Part shown: piece by piece, positions 1 through 7,145 of the stretch | Position numbering within the stretch: position 1 is the stretch's first letter | Layout of the letters: every line of letters starts with the position of its first letter | From: Streptosporangiaceae bacterium | Lineage (GTDB): Bacteria; Actinomycetota; Actinomycetes; Streptosporangiales; Streptosporangiaceae | Length of the DNA stretch: 13,657 nt | NCBI GenBank assembly: GCA_030040475.1 | Contig: JASHTQ010000708.1 | Location: forward strand, 1 to 13,657 | Direction: 5' to 3' | The notes under the pieces: generated by a model | What the model was told of the DNA's origin: nothing | The model's input: only the letters and a program-made list of their open reading frames with translations | The model's database searches: none | Translations under genes and position numbers: made by a program

Positions 1-204
1 GTCTTCTCCAACGGCGCCGAGGTGAGCGCGCGGCCCTCGGACTCGATCGCGCTCGCGCTGCGCACCGGCGCGCAGATCTTCGCGAGCGAGGAGATCCTGG
101 ACGAGGTGGGCGTGCCCATCCCGGACGAGCAAGAGGACGAGGTGGAGAAGTTCCGGGAGTTCCTCGACACCATCTCGCCCGAGGATTTCGGCCGGGCGAC
201 CTGA
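1..204 (+). CDS. Bifunctional nuclease family protein (DUF151), C-terminal part
   Basis: The reading frame is open from base 1, so the gene begins outside the window and only the last 67 residues are present. The fragment contains the hallmark DUF151 segment (residues 8-22 of the fragment, VSARPSDSIALALRT) followed by an acidic tail (DEQEDEVEKFREFLDTISPEDF) that is usual in actinobacterial members. The family is named for a DNase/RNase activity described in plants; its bacterial role is poorly defined. In mycobacteria the homologous gene (Rv1829) lies between two MerR regulators just upstream of the glycine decarboxylase gene, and the same downstream order is seen here. The frame ends with TGA at 202-204. 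Family assignment is fairly sure; function is not shown by the sequence. Confidence 0.85.
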   Translation, partial: VFSNGAEVSARPSDSIALALRTGAQIFASEEILDEVGVPIPDEQEDEVEKFREFLDTISPEDFGRAT

Positions 205-268
205 GCCCGCCGGGTTCGGCGTTATGCCCGGAGGAGGCGGGAATGTCGCGACGCGCCGTGCGCGGTCG

Positions 269-298
269 TTGACGGCGGCGGCCGGGCCGGCTTACGGT
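269..298 (+). promoter_or_regulatory. Candidate promoter of the MerR gene
   Basis: TTGACG (269-274) and TACGGT (293-298) are separated by 18 bases and resemble an actinobacterial vegetative -35/-10 pair. Transcription would start near 305, leaving about 30 bases of leader with a GGAGG at 327-331. This would let the MerR gene be expressed apart from the upstream DUF151 gene. Inferred by eye only. Confidence 0.45.
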
Positions 299-326
299 GC
301 GAGTGCGGTGGGTAGTCGGCTCCCGT

Positions 327-331
327 GGAGG
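327..331 (+). promoter_or_regulatory. Ribosome binding site that decides the MerR start
   Basis: GTG codons occur in one frame at 325, 331, 337 and 343. The GGAGG at 327-331 overlaps the first two, so these cannot use it; it lies 5 bases before the GTG at 337 and 11 before the one at 343. This favours 337. Confidence 0.55.
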
Positions 332-336
332 TGGGC

Positions 337-1002
337 GTGGCGGTGACCAGGGGTGACAGCGGATCCGCTGGCGGACCCGCCAATGGACCCGCAGACCCGC
401 AGGATGCCCTGTTCGACCTCAGCGAGATCCCCGGTGCCGGGCAAGCCCCCGCTGATCCGAAGGGCGGTGCCCCCGAGGCCGACCCGGAACCCGGCGACGT
501 CGGCTACCGCGGGCCGACCGCGTGCTCAGCGGCCGGCATCACCTACCGCCAGCTGGACTACTGGGCCCGCACCGGCCTGGTCGAGCCGAGCGTGCGCCCC
601 GCGCACGGTTCCGGCTCCCAGCGGCTCTACAGCTTCCGCGACATCCTGGTGCTGAAGGTGGTCAAGCGGCTGCTCGACACCGGGATCTCGCTGCAGCAGA
701 TCCGGGCCGCGGTCCAGCACCTGCGCGACCGCGGCACCGACGACCTGGCCGAGGTCACGCTGATGAGCGACGGCGTCAGCGTGTACGAGTGCACGTCCCC
801 GGACGAGGTGGTCGACCTGCTCGCCGGCGGCCAGGGGGTGTTCGGCATCGCCCTTGGCCGGGTCTGGCGCGAGGTCGAGGGCGACCTGGCCGTGCTGCCC
901 GCCGTCCGCGCCGAGGACCCCTGGGTGGCGGTCGGCCCCGAGGCCGGCGCTCCCGGCCTCCAGGACGACCTGGCCAAGCGCCGCCTCCGCCGGACGAGCT
1001 GA
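337..1002 (+). CDS. MerR-family transcriptional regulator
   Basis: About 221 residues from the chosen GTG at 337. A low-complexity, Gly/Ala/Pro/Asp-rich N-terminal stretch (residues 1-55) precedes a MerR-type winged helix-turn-helix at about 57-136, with GITYRQLDYWARTGLVEP for the recognition region, SQRLYSFRDILVLKVVKRLLDTGISLQQI for wing and second helices. The C-terminal part (VSVYECTSPDEVVDLLAGGQGVFGI) is not a drug- or metal-binding domain; it resembles the actinobacterial group next to gcvP, which includes mycobacterial Rv1830, reported as a cell-division-linked regulator. No Cys pair typical of metal sensors is visible. It lies about 130 bases after the DUF151 gene and has its own candidate promoter. 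The target genes cannot be told from the sequence; a cell-cycle or division role is inferred by homology and position only. Confidence 0.88.
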   Translation: MAVTRGDSGSAGGPANGPADPQDALFDLSEIPGAGQAPADPKGGAPEADPEPGDVGYRGPTACSAAGITYRQLDYWARTGLVEPSVRPAHGSGSQRLYSFRDILVLKVVKRLLDTGISLQQIRAAVQHLRDRGTDDLAEVTLMSDGVSVYECTSPDEVVDLLAGGQGVFGIALGRVWREVEGDLAVLPAVRAEDPWVAVGPEAGAPGLQDDLAKRRLRRTS

Positions 1003-1034
1003 CCGCCCGTTCCCACAATCTGGTTCTTCTCCGG

Positions 1035-1040
1035 TAAGAT
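1035..1040 (+). promoter_or_regulatory. Candidate -10 element for the glycine riboswitch-gcvP transcript
   Basis: TAAGAT at 1035-1040 fits the TANNNT consensus and would start transcription near 1047, about 13 bases before the riboswitch aptamer. No good -35 hexamer is seen at 17-19 bases upstream, so this rests mostly on position. Confidence 0.4.
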
Positions 1041-1059
1041 CTGAGGTGCTGATGACACC

Positions 1060-1157
1060 GACCGGGAGAGATCCCGCCGTCTAGCGGCGGGCGCCGAAGG
1101 GGCAACATCCCCGGAACCTCTCAGGCACACGGACCGGGCGGAACAGGCATCTCTGGA
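1060..1157 (+). promoter_or_regulatory. Glycine riboswitch, single aptamer (gcvT motif)
   Basis: The core matches the glycine aptamer: GGGAGAG at 1064-1070, a GC-rich P2 hairpin (CCCGCC at 1073-1078 with GGCGGG at 1086-1091), the signature GCGCCGAAGGGGCAA at 1091-1105, a P3 arm ending GGAAC, CTCTCAGGCA at 1118-1127, ACGGACCGGG, and the closing CTCTGGAG at 1151-1158. Only one aptamer is present. A short helix just downstream (GCGGC 1158-1162 with GCCGC 1172-1176) could be the 'ghost aptamer' helix reported for single-aptamer members. The ligand is glycine, and the next gene, gcvP, degrades glycine, so an ON switch is expected from family knowledge. The aptamer ends about 75 bases before the gcvP start, leaving space for the expression platform described separately. 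Confidence 0.93.
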
Positions 1158-1188
1158 GCGGCAGCGTGCTCGCCGCCGCGACAGACGG

Positions 1189-1231
1189 GGAGCCTTCGGT
1201 ACCGTCAGCCGCGCTCTTCCGGGGAGGCTCC
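1189..1231 (+). promoter_or_regulatory. Shine-Dalgarno-sequestering hairpin (likely riboswitch expression platform)
   Basis: GGAGCCTTC (1189-1197) can pair without gaps, including one G-U, with GGGAGGCTCC sequence at 1223-1231, enclosing a 25-base loop. The 3' arm contains most of the gcvP ribosome binding site (GGGGAGG, 1221-1227) and ends one base before the ATG at 1232. No run of T follows, so control of translation rather than termination is the natural reading. Which segment of the aptamer region competes with this helix was not established. Confidence 0.55.
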
Positions 1232-4096
1232 ATGAGGGACTCAGACTTCAGTGCACGTCACATCGGCGACTTCAGTGCACGTCATATCGGCCCATCGCAG
1301 GCCGCGCAGCAGCGCATGCTCGCCAGCCTCGGCTACACCTCGCTCGACGAGCTCACGCAGGCCGCCCTGCCGGCCGGCACCAAGACCGCGGAGCTCACCC
1401 TGCCCGCGCCGCTGTCCGAGACGCAGGCGCTCGCCGAGCTGCGCCGGATGGCCGACCGCAACCAGGTGCTGACCTCGATGATCGGCCTTGGCTACTACGG
1501 CACGATCACCCCGGCGGTCATCCGCCGCAACGTGCTGGAGAATCCCGCCTGGTACACGGCCTACACCCCGTACCAGCCGGAGATCTCCCAGGGCAGGCTC
1601 GAGGCGCTGCTGAACTTCCAGACCGTGATCGCCGACCTGACCGCGCTGCCGTGGGCCGGCGCCTCGCTACTCGACGAGGCCACCGCCGCCGCCGAGGCGA
1701 TGACGCTGGCGCGCCGGTCCGCCAGGCGCGGGCATACCTTCCTCGCCGACGCCGACTGCCTGCCGCAGACGCTGGCCGTGCTGCGCACCCGCGCCGAGCC
1801 GCTCGGCATCCACCTGGTCGTCGAGCCGGTGACGGCGGAGTCCATTGCCGCGACCGGCGACCTGTTCGGCGTCCTGCTGCAGTTTCCCGGCGCGTCCGGC
1901 GCCGTGCGCGACCTCGCCCCGCTGATCGAGGCGGCGCACGCCGCGGGCGCGCTGGCCGTGGTCGCCGCCGACCTGCTGGCGCTCACCTTGCTGCGGCCGC
2001 CAGGCGAGACGGGCGCGGACATCGCGGTCGGCTCCAGCCAGCGGTTCGGCGTGCCGCTGTGGTACGGCGGCCCGCACGCCGGCTACATCGCGGTCAGCGA
2101 CCCGCTCAAGCGCCAGCTGCCGGGCAGGCTGGTCGGGGTGTCGGTGGACGCGGACGGCCGGCCGGCCTACCGCCTCGCGCTGCAGGCTCGCGAGCAGCAC
2201 ATCCGCCGGGAGAAGGCGACCAGCAACATCTGCACGGCCCAGGTCCTGCTCGCGGTGACCGCCGCCATGTACGCCGCCTACCACGGGCCTGACGGCCTGG
2301 CCGCCATCGCACGGGGCGCGCACCGTAGCGCCGCCATCCTCGCCGCGACCCTCAGGGAATTCGGATACCGAACGGGAGGTGGTGACTTCTTCGACACCAT
2401 CCGGATCGTCCTGGGTGGCGGGCGCGACGAGGCGCTCGCCGTCCTGGACCGGGCCAGGGACGCGGGCTACAACCTGTACCTGGCGCCGGACGGCGCGCTG
2501 CAGGTCAGCTGCGACGAGACCACCACCGACGAGGCGCTGCGCGAGCTCGTCGCCGCCATCTGCCGGGTGGAGCGGCCCGAGGAGGTGCAGCTGTCCCTCG
2601 GCGCTGTCGACGTGCTGCCCGACCCGCTGCGCCGCACCTCGGAGTACCTCACCCACCCGGTGTTCGGCTCCCACCGCAGCGAGACCGCAATGCTGCGCTA
2701 CCTGCGGCGGCTCGCGGACTTCGACATCGCGCTCGACCGGTCGATGATCCCGCTCGGCTCGTGCACGATGAAGCTGAACGCGGCGGCCGAGATGGAGCCG
2801 ATCAGCTGGCCGGAGTTCGCCGGGCTGCACCCGTTCGCGCCGCCGCCGCAGGCGGGCGGCTACGAGGAGCTGATCGAGTCGCTCGAGGTCCGGCTGGCCA
2901 AGATCACCGGCTACGACGCGGTATCCGTGCAGCCGAACGCCGGCTCCCAGGGCGAGCTGGCGGGCCTGCTCGCGATCAGGGCCTACCACGCCTCTCGTGC
3001 CTGCGACGGCGAGCTTGACCGCGACGTCTGCCTGATCCCCGAGTCGGCGCACGGCACGAACGCCGCGAGCGCGGTGCTCGCCGGGCTGCGCGTCGCGGTG
3101 GTCAAGTGCGGCTCGGACGGCGCGATCGACCTGATCGACCTGGACGCCAAGCTGGCCGCGCACGACGGGCAGGTGGCCGCGATCATGCTGACCTACCCGT
3201 CCACGGCGGGCGTCTACGAGCAGAACGTGAGCGCCGTGTGCGACGCGGTGCACGCCGCGGGCGGCCAGGTCTACATCGACGGCGCGAACCTCAACGCGCT
3301 GGTCGGCGTGGCGACCCTGCCGTCGTTCGGCGCCGACGTGTCGCACCTGAACCTGCACAAGACGTTCTGCATCCCGCACGGCGGCGGCGGCCCCGGCGTC
3401 GGCCCGGTCGCCGTCCGCGCGCACCTGGCCGAGTTCCTGCCCGGCCGCGGCGTGGTCGGCCCGGTCGCGGCCGCGCCGTACGGCTCCGCGGGCATCCTGC
3501 CGATCTCGTGGGCGTACGTCGCGATGATGGGAGCGGACGGGCTGCGCCGCGCCACCGGCGTCGCGGTGCTGTCCGCCAACTACGTGGCCAAGCGGCTGGC
3601 GCCGCACTACCCGGTGCTCTACACCGGCCGGAACGGCCTGGTCGCGCACGAGTGCGTGATCGACCTGCGCCCGCTGACTCGCGACACGGGCGTCACCGTT
3701 GACGACGTGGCCAAGCGGCTGATCGACTACGGGTTCCACGCGCCGACGATGTCGTTCCCTGTCGCGGGCACGCTGATGATCGAGCCGACGGAAAGCGAGA
3801 GCCTGGACGAGATCGACCGGTTCTGCGACGCGATGATCGCGATCAGGGCCGAGATCGAGCGGGTGGCCACGGGGGAGTACGACCCCGCCGACAACCCGCT
3901 CCGCAACGCCCCGCACACCGCCGACATGCTGATCGCGGGGGAGTGGAAGCATCCCTACGACCGCGAGGAGGCGGCCTACCCGGTCGGCGTGGACCGCCGC
4001 TCGAAGTACTGGCCCCCGGTCCGCCGGATCGACCAGGCCTACGGCGACCGCAACCTGATGTGCTCCTGCCCCTCGCCCGAGGCCTTCGAGGGCTGA
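1232..4096 (+). CDS. gcvP: Glycine dehydrogenase (decarboxylating), P-protein of the glycine cleavage system
   Basis: A 954-residue protein, the usual length for the single-chain bacterial P-protein (about 950-960). It is a cytoplasmic PLP enzyme that decarboxylates glycine and passes the aminomethyl group to the lipoyl arm of GcvH. The N-terminal half carries the RHIGPS signature and a GDC-P domain; the C-terminal half carries the active site, with [18 protein letters not shown] placing the PLP-binding lysine at residue 710. The chain ends with a normal family C-terminus ([27 protein letters not shown]). The ATG at 1232 is chosen because GGGGAGG (1221-1227) lies 4 bases upstream; the frame is open further up but only through the riboswitch. 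An oddity is the exact eight-residue duplication DFSARHIG at residues 5-12 and 13-20. gcvT and gcvH are not in the window, so the gene appears to be a single riboswitch-controlled unit. Confidence 0.97.
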   Translation: MRDSDFSARHIGDFSARHIGPSQAAQQRMLASLGYTSLDELTQAALPAGTKTAELTLPAPLSETQALAELRRMADRNQVLTSMIGLGYYGTITPAVIRRNVLENPAWYTAYTPYQPEISQGRLEALLNFQTVIADLTALPWAGASLLDEATAAAEAMTLARRSARRGHTFLADADCLPQTLAVLRTRAEPLGIHLVVEPVTAESIAATGDLFGVLLQFPGASGAVRDLAPLIEAAHAAGALAVVAADLLALTLLRPPGETGADIAVGSSQRFGVPLWYGGPHAGYIAVSDPLKRQLPGRLVGVSVDADGRPAYRLALQAREQHIRREKATSNICTAQVLLAVTAAMYAAYHGPDGLAAIARGAHRSAAILAATLREFGYRTGGGDFFDTIRIVLGGGRDEALAVLDRARDAGYNLYLAPDGALQVSCDETTTDEALRELVAAICRVERPEEVQLSLGAVDVLPDPLRRTSEYLTHPVFGSHRSETAMLRYLRRLADFDIALDRSMIPLGSCTMKLNAAAEMEPISWPEFAGLHPFAPPPQAGGYEELIESLEVRLAKITGYDAVSVQPNAGSQGELAGLLAIRAYHASRACDGELDRDVCLIPESAHGTNAASAVLAGLRVAVVKCGSDGAIDLIDLDAKLAAHDGQVAAIMLTYPSTAGVYEQNVSAVCDAVHAAGGQVYIDGANLNALVGVATLPSFGADVSHLNLHKTFCIPHGGGGPGVGPVAVRAHLAEFLPGRGVVGPVAAAPYGSAGILPISWAYVAMMGADGLRRATGVAVLSANYVAKRLAPHYPVLYTGRNGLVAHECVIDLRPLTRDTGVTVDDVAKRLIDYGFHAPTMSFPVAGTLMIEPTESESLDEIDRFCDAMIAIRAEIERVATGEYDPADNPLRNAPHTADMLIAGEWKHPYDREEAAYPVGVDRRSKYWPPVRRIDQAYGDRNLMCSCPSPEAFEG
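1244..1291 (+). repeat. 24-bp tandem duplication inside the start of gcvP
   Basis: Two adjacent 24-base copies (1244-1267 and 1268-1291) differ at a single base (C in the first copy, T in the second, within a His codon context GTCA[C/T]ATCGG). The unit is in frame and doubles residues DFSARHIG at the N-terminus. Confidence 0.95.
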
Positions 4097-4151
4097 TCCT
4101 CCTCCCGAGGCTTCGGTGGGCTGAAATACAGCGCGCCCGCCCCTGGTGCGC

Positions 4152-4208
4152 GCACTGCCGGCGGCCCCTTGCGGGGCGGCTGGGGAGGAGGTGCGGCGCG
4201 CGCAGTGC
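4152..4208. terminator. Possible bidirectional terminator between gcvP and the cupin gene
   Basis: GCACTGC (4152-4158) and GCAGTGC (4202-4208) are complementary and enclose a compact hairpin GCCCC-TTGC-GGGGC (4164-4177). The structure lies between two converging genes. There is no run of T on either strand, so intrinsic termination is uncertain; many actinobacterial terminators lack one. The rest of 4097-4305 shows no gene that I can support. Confidence 0.3.
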
Positions 4209-4305
4209 TGTCTCCCTGGCACGGGAGGCGGGGCGGGCACGCTGGGTGCGGTGGCCGGGCCGGCAGGAAGCGCGTGATCCGGCCGCGGCCGCCGCGTTCA
4301 GTTGG

Positions 4306-4800
4306 CTAGGGCTCCTGGCTGGCGACGGGAAAGGCGTCCAGTTCGGAAAGGTGCGGCGGCAGGCTGAGGGTGATGACGCTCTCCTGCTCTTGCGGGTCGG
4401 TGCGGGCCACCACGGCGACCGTCATGACGTCACTGCGATTCACCGGCAGGTGCGGCGTGCCCGGCGGGACGTACATGAAGTCGCCCGCCTTGACCACCGT
4501 GCGCTGCCGCAGGCCCTCGCCGTGCCAGACCTCGGTTTCGCCGCTGACGGTGTAGATGGCGGACTCGTGCCCATCGTGGACGTGGGGCACGCCCCGGGTG
4601 CCTGGCGGGATCGTCACCAGGTGCAGGCAGAGGGCCTGCGAGCCTGCGGACCGGCTGCTCACGCCGGTGGCGAGGCTCATGCCCTGCTTGCCGTCGTAGC
4701 GTCCGCCCGAACGGATGACGATGACCTCACCCGCCTCGCAGGCCTCGGTCAGGGCCGGCGCGTAGAGCGCTCGCTCCCAAACGTCGCTTACTCTGAGCAT
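4306..4800 (-). CDS. Single-domain cupin protein
   Basis: A 164-residue cytoplasmic protein with one cupin barrel. Motif 1 is PHVHDGHESAIYTVSGE (His73, His75, Glu79 as likely metal ligands) and motif 2 is GDFMYVPPGTPHLPVN (His117 as fourth ligand), the latter fitting G(X)5PXG(X)2H(X)3N exactly. All four expected metal-binding residues are present, so it may be an active metal-dependent enzyme (dioxygenase, isomerase) or a small-molecule binding protein; the substrate cannot be told. There is no helix-turn-helix, so it is not an AraC- or XRE-type sensor. It starts at 4800 with a weak ribosome binding site, but a TAGGAT -10 lies 8 bases before the ATG. It is transcribed away from the flavin redox operon and towards gcvP. 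A functional tie to either is not shown. Confidence 0.85.
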   Translation of the reverse strand: MLRVSDVWERALYAPALTEACEAGEVIVIRSGGRYDGKQGMSLATGVSSRSAGSQALCLHLVTIPPGTRGVPHVHDGHESAIYTVSGETEVWHGEGLRQRTVVKAGDFMYVPPGTPHLPVNRSDVMTVAVVARTDPQEQESVITLSLPPHLSELDAFPVASQEP

Positions 4801-4808
4801 TTGATCAT

Positions 4809-4814
4809 ATCCTA
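4809..4814 (-). promoter_or_regulatory. Candidate leaderless -10 element of the cupin gene
   Basis: Read on the minus strand, TAGGAT is followed by 8 bases and then the ATG at 4800, a spacing that would put the transcript start at or next to the start codon. A CTGTCA-like -35 (4831-4836) is a weak match. Confidence 0.4.
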
Positions 4815-4866
4815 TCCGTGATGTTCCCTCTGACAGGTTATGACTCTATGTATTCAGATAGATACT

Positions 4867-4948
4867 CTCTGTAAGGCCAGTATGCCCTGACTCAAGAGCA
4901 AGGGGCCTCTAACCTAACGGTAAGGCCGATTACGAAGCGCTTACAGAG
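4867..4948. repeat. Repeated CTTACAGAG elements upstream of the cupin gene
   Basis: CTCTGTAAG (4867-4875) and CTTACAGAG (4940-4948) are a perfect 9-bp inverted pair 64 bases apart. The octamer GTAAGGCC also occurs twice in direct orientation (4871-4878 and 4920-4927), the second within an imperfect palindrome CCTAACGGTAAGG (4914-4926 approximately). These look like repeated operator half-sites, but no known binding consensus is recognised. Confidence 0.5.
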
Positions 4949-5049
4949 GCGTGTTGAACCGTGCGGGATCACGCTACGTACCCGTAACTAGGGAGAGGGA
5001 CCCGACGCGGCCGCTGCGGGTGATTCGTCAGGAACCAGAACTGCCGTTG

Positions 5050-5071
5050 TGCTCGCGCGCGAGCATACGAT
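5050..5071 (+). promoter_or_regulatory. 16-bp palindrome abutting a -10 element, candidate operator/promoter of the redox operon
   Basis: TGCTCGCGCGCGAGCA (5050-5065) is a perfect palindrome. It is followed immediately by TACGAT (5066-5071), a TANNNT -10 that would start transcription near 5078, about 43 bases before the GTG at 5121. The palindrome would then fill the -35/-10 spacer, the usual place for a repressor or for an activator that bends the spacer. No good -35 is seen and the cognate regulator is not identified. Confidence 0.45.
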
Positions 5072-5120
5072 CCTGCTAGGCCCATTTTTAAAGCTGCGAC
5101 TGCGCGGCTGAGGAGGTGCG

Positions 5121-6578
5121 GTGACCAGCGTCACAGGGCGTCCCGCTCCGGCTCGTCACGCCGGGGCCGGAACCGAGGGGTGGCCTGCCCCCGGAGCCCG
5201 CGGAGCCTCCAGGGCTCCGGTGCCGTCGCGGTCGGCCCGGCCACCCGTGCCCGGAGCGTCCCGCCGGCCCAGGCCCGGCAGGTTCAGCGCGAACACCGTG
5301 CTGGCCGTCATCGGGCTCGGCGCCCTCGCCGTCATCATCCTGTGGTGGCACAGCACCCCGGACGTCAGCGGTCTTGGCGGCTGGCTGACCGGGGCGGGGG
5401 AGATCCTCGGCCTGCTGGCCGGGTACGGCGTGGTGGTCCTCGTCGCGCTGATGGCACGGCTGCCTCCGCTCGAGCGCGGCGTGGGCACGGACCGGCTGGC
5501 CCGCTGGCACGCGATGGGCGGCAGGTACATCGTCAGCCTGGTCGTCGCGCACGGCCTGCTCATCTTGTGGGGTTACGCGGTCGAGGCGCACACCAGCGTG
5601 GTGAGCGAGACCGGCGTGCTGCTCACCGAGTACCCCGACGTGCTGATGGCCACGGTCGCCGGCTTCCTGCTGCTCGGCATCGGCATCGTCTCCATGCGGG
5701 CCGCTCGCCGGCGGATGAGCTACGAGACGTGGTACTACCTGCACCTGTATACGTACCTGGCGATCGCGCTCGCGTTCAGTCACCAGTTCTCCGTCGGCGC
5801 CTCGTTCGTCGACAGCCTGGCGGCCCGCTTCTGGTGGTCGGCCATGTACCTGATCGTGTTCGCGCTCGTGCTGTGGTACCGGCTCCTGGTCCCGGTGCTC
5901 GCGTTCTACCGGCACGGCTTCAAGGTGATCGGGGTCAAGCCAGAAGGGCCGGGCGTGACCTCGGTCTACATCGGCGGCGCCCACCTGGACGAGCTTGCCG
6001 CCGAGCCCGGGCAGTTCTTCCGCTGGCGGTTCTTCACCAGGTCCCTGTGGTGGTCGTCGCACCCGTACTCGCTGTCCGCCGCGCCCGGCAAGGGCGTCCT
6101 GCGGATCACGGTCAAGGACCTCGGCGACCACAGCGAGGCGCTCGCCAGCCTGCGGCCGGGTACCCGCGTCATGGCCGAGGGGCCATTCGGCGCGTTCACC
6201 TCCCAGGGCTCTGACCGGGGCGTGCTGCTGCTGGCCGGCGGGGTCGGCATCACCCCGCTGCGCGCGATGTTCTCGACCCTGCCGGGCCCGGTCACCCTGA
6301 TCTACCGCGCGAGCAGCGAGCGCGACATCGTGTTCCGCGAGGAACTCGACTCCATCGCGGCGGCGCGCGGCGCGACCGTGCACTACCTGGTCGGGTCGCG
6401 CGCCCAGCTCGGCGGGGACCCGCTGTCCCCGAGGGTGCTGCGCTCGCTGGTGCCCGGCCTGCAGCGGCACGACGTGTACGTCTGCGGCCCGGCCGGCATG
6501 ACATCGGCCGCGGTCGAGGCGCTCCGGGCCGCAGGAGTGCCCAAGCGGCACATCCACTTCGAGTCGTTCGAGTTCTGA
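5121..6578 (+). CDS. Ferric-reductase-like transmembrane flavocytochrome with FAD/NAD(P)-binding reductase domain
   Basis: A 485-residue membrane protein. A Pro/Arg/Ala-rich N-terminus (1-54) is followed by about six helices (roughly 55-77, 95-113, 127-152, 174-194, 204-223, 237-262) of the ferric-reductase-like type. Histidines 130, 144, 208 and 221 are placed to bind heme across the membrane. The C-terminal cytoplasmic part (about 265-485) is a ferredoxin-NADP reductase-like module with FAD motif HPYSLS (314-319), nucleotide motif GGVGITPL (373-380), YVCGPAGM (453-460) and a terminal ESFEF. It should take electrons from NAD(P)H via FAD and pass them through heme to the outer face. GTG 5121 follows AGGAGG (5111-5116). 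Just downstream are a flavinylated FMN protein and ApbE, so the acceptor is probably that protein rather than iron itself. No EF-hand or NOX-specific feature is seen. Confidence 0.92.
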   Translation: MTSVTGRPAPARHAGAGTEGWPAPGARGASRAPVPSRSARPPVPGASRRPRPGRFSANTVLAVIGLGALAVIILWWHSTPDVSGLGGWLTGAGEILGLLAGYGVVVLVALMARLPPLERGVGTDRLARWHAMGGRYIVSLVVAHGLLILWGYAVEAHTSVVSETGVLLTEYPDVLMATVAGFLLLGIGIVSMRAARRRMSYETWYYLHLYTYLAIALAFSHQFSVGASFVDSLAARFWWSAMYLIVFALVLWYRLLVPVLAFYRHGFKVIGVKPEGPGVTSVYIGGAHLDELAAEPGQFFRWRFFTRSLWWSSHPYSLSAAPGKGVLRITVKDLGDHSEALASLRPGTRVMAEGPFGAFTSQGSDRGVLLLAGGVGITPLRAMFSTLPGPVTLIYRASSERDIVFREELDSIAAARGATVHYLVGSRAQLGGDPLSPRVLRSLVPGLQRHDVYVCGPAGMTSAAVEALRAAGVPKRHIHFESFEF

Positions 6579-6592
6579 AAGGAGGACCTGCA

Positions 6593-7138
6593 ATGCGCCG
6601 AGTCATCCTCGCCGTCACCGGCACCATCGTCGGCCTCGTGGCCCTCCTGTCGTTCAAATCGCACGTCCCGGCCATCGCGGCGGCGACGAGCGGGACGGGC
6701 GTGTCCTCCGGAGGTACGTCAGGATCCGGCTCCGCTGGTTCCGCCGGATCCGGCTCCGGCGGGTCGTCCTCCGGCGGGTCGTCCTCCGGCGGGTCGTCTT
6801 CCGGCGGGTCGTCTTCCGGCGGCCAGGGGTTCGCCACCGGGAAGCAGACCGGCCTCACGGCCGATGAGCGCACGGTCACCGGCAACGTGGCCAACACGAT
6901 CTACGGCCCGGTCCAGATCCAGCTGGTCGTGAAGGACAACAAGATCGTCAAGGTGTCGATCCTCCAGCAGCCGAGCAACACCATCCACGACATCCAGATC
7001 GGCCAGTTCGCCTTCCCGCGCCTGATCGCCGAGACGCTGGCCGCGCAGGACGCGAAGATCGACTCCGTCTCCGGCGCGACCTACACGAGCGGCGGCTACA
7101 TCCAGTCGCTGCAGACCGCGGTAGACAAGGGCATCTGA
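6593..7138 (+). CDS. Membrane-anchored FMN-binding domain protein with covalent flavinylation motif
   Basis: A 181-residue protein. An N-terminal hydrophobic segment (4-20, preceded by Arg-Arg) acts as signal or anchor, then a long Gly/Ser linker (about 33-77), then an FMN-binding domain (about 85-181). The motif DSVSGAT (157-163) fits Dxx(S/T)GA(T/S), where ApbE joins FMN through a phosphoester bond to the last Thr (Thr163). The protein would hold flavin on the outside of the cell as a one-electron carrier, as in NqrC, RnfG and related extracytosolic flavoproteins. The start is firm: AAAGGAGG (6578-6585) lies 7 bases before the ATG, and its first bases overlap the stop of the upstream reductase gene, so the two are co-translated. 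No lipobox Cys is present. What it reduces (quinone, extracellular acceptor, iron, a peptide repair system) is not visible. Confidence 0.92.
   Translation: MRRVILAVTGTIVGLVALLSFKSHVPAIAAATSGTGVSSGGTSGSGSAGSAGSGSGGSSSGGSSSGGSSSGGSSSGGQGFATGKQTGLTADERTVTGNVANTIYGPVQIQLVVKDNKIVKVSILQQPSNTIHDIQIGQFAFPRLIAETLAAQDAKIDSVSGATYTSGGYIQSLQTAVDKGI
6761..6820 (+). repeat. Four 15-bp tandem repeats encoding a Gly-Ser linker
   Basis: Four adjacent copies of GGGTCGTC[C/T]TCCGGC (6761-6775, 6776-6790, 6791-6805, 6806-6820), the first two with C and the last two with T at the variable base. Each encodes Gly-Ser-Ser-Ser-Gly, lengthening the tether between membrane anchor and FMN domain. Copy number could vary between strains without changing frame. 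Confidence 0.95.
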
Positions 7139-7145
7139 CCAGGCG

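Larger units (their letters stand above)
4801..5120. other. 320-base divergent intergenic region, AT-richer than its surroundings
   Basis: No convincing gene is present on either strand. The half nearest the cupin (about 4801-4960) is clearly richer in A and T than the coding DNA around it. It holds a candidate cupin -10, three related CTTAC-containing elements, and, nearer the redox operon, a perfect 16-bp palindrome followed by a TACGAT -10 candidate. The content suggests regulated divergent transcription. Confidence 0.6.

Noticed and set aside
1166..1231. Upstream extension of the gcvP frame to GTG 1166
   Set aside because: It would run through the riboswitch expression platform, has no ribosome binding site, and adds no family-like residues; ATG 1232 has GGGGAGG at the right distance.
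1667..4240. Long open frame on the minus strand opposite gcvP
   Set aside because: A GC-rich shadow of gcvP; the peptide is Arg/Ala/Gly-rich with no domain pattern.
5021..5030. TGATTCGT resembling an E. coli PaaX half-site
   Set aside because: Only one half-site, far from the PaaX-family gene, and expected by chance.
5088..6593. Long open frame on the minus strand opposite the flavocytochrome gene
   Set aside because: The plus-strand frame has clear heme, FAD and NAD motifs; the minus frame is low-complexity and overlaps it completely.
6721..6820. Gly/Ser repeat region as a phase-variation switch
   Set aside because: Units are 15 bases, so copy-number change keeps the frame; it would tune linker length, not switch the gene off.
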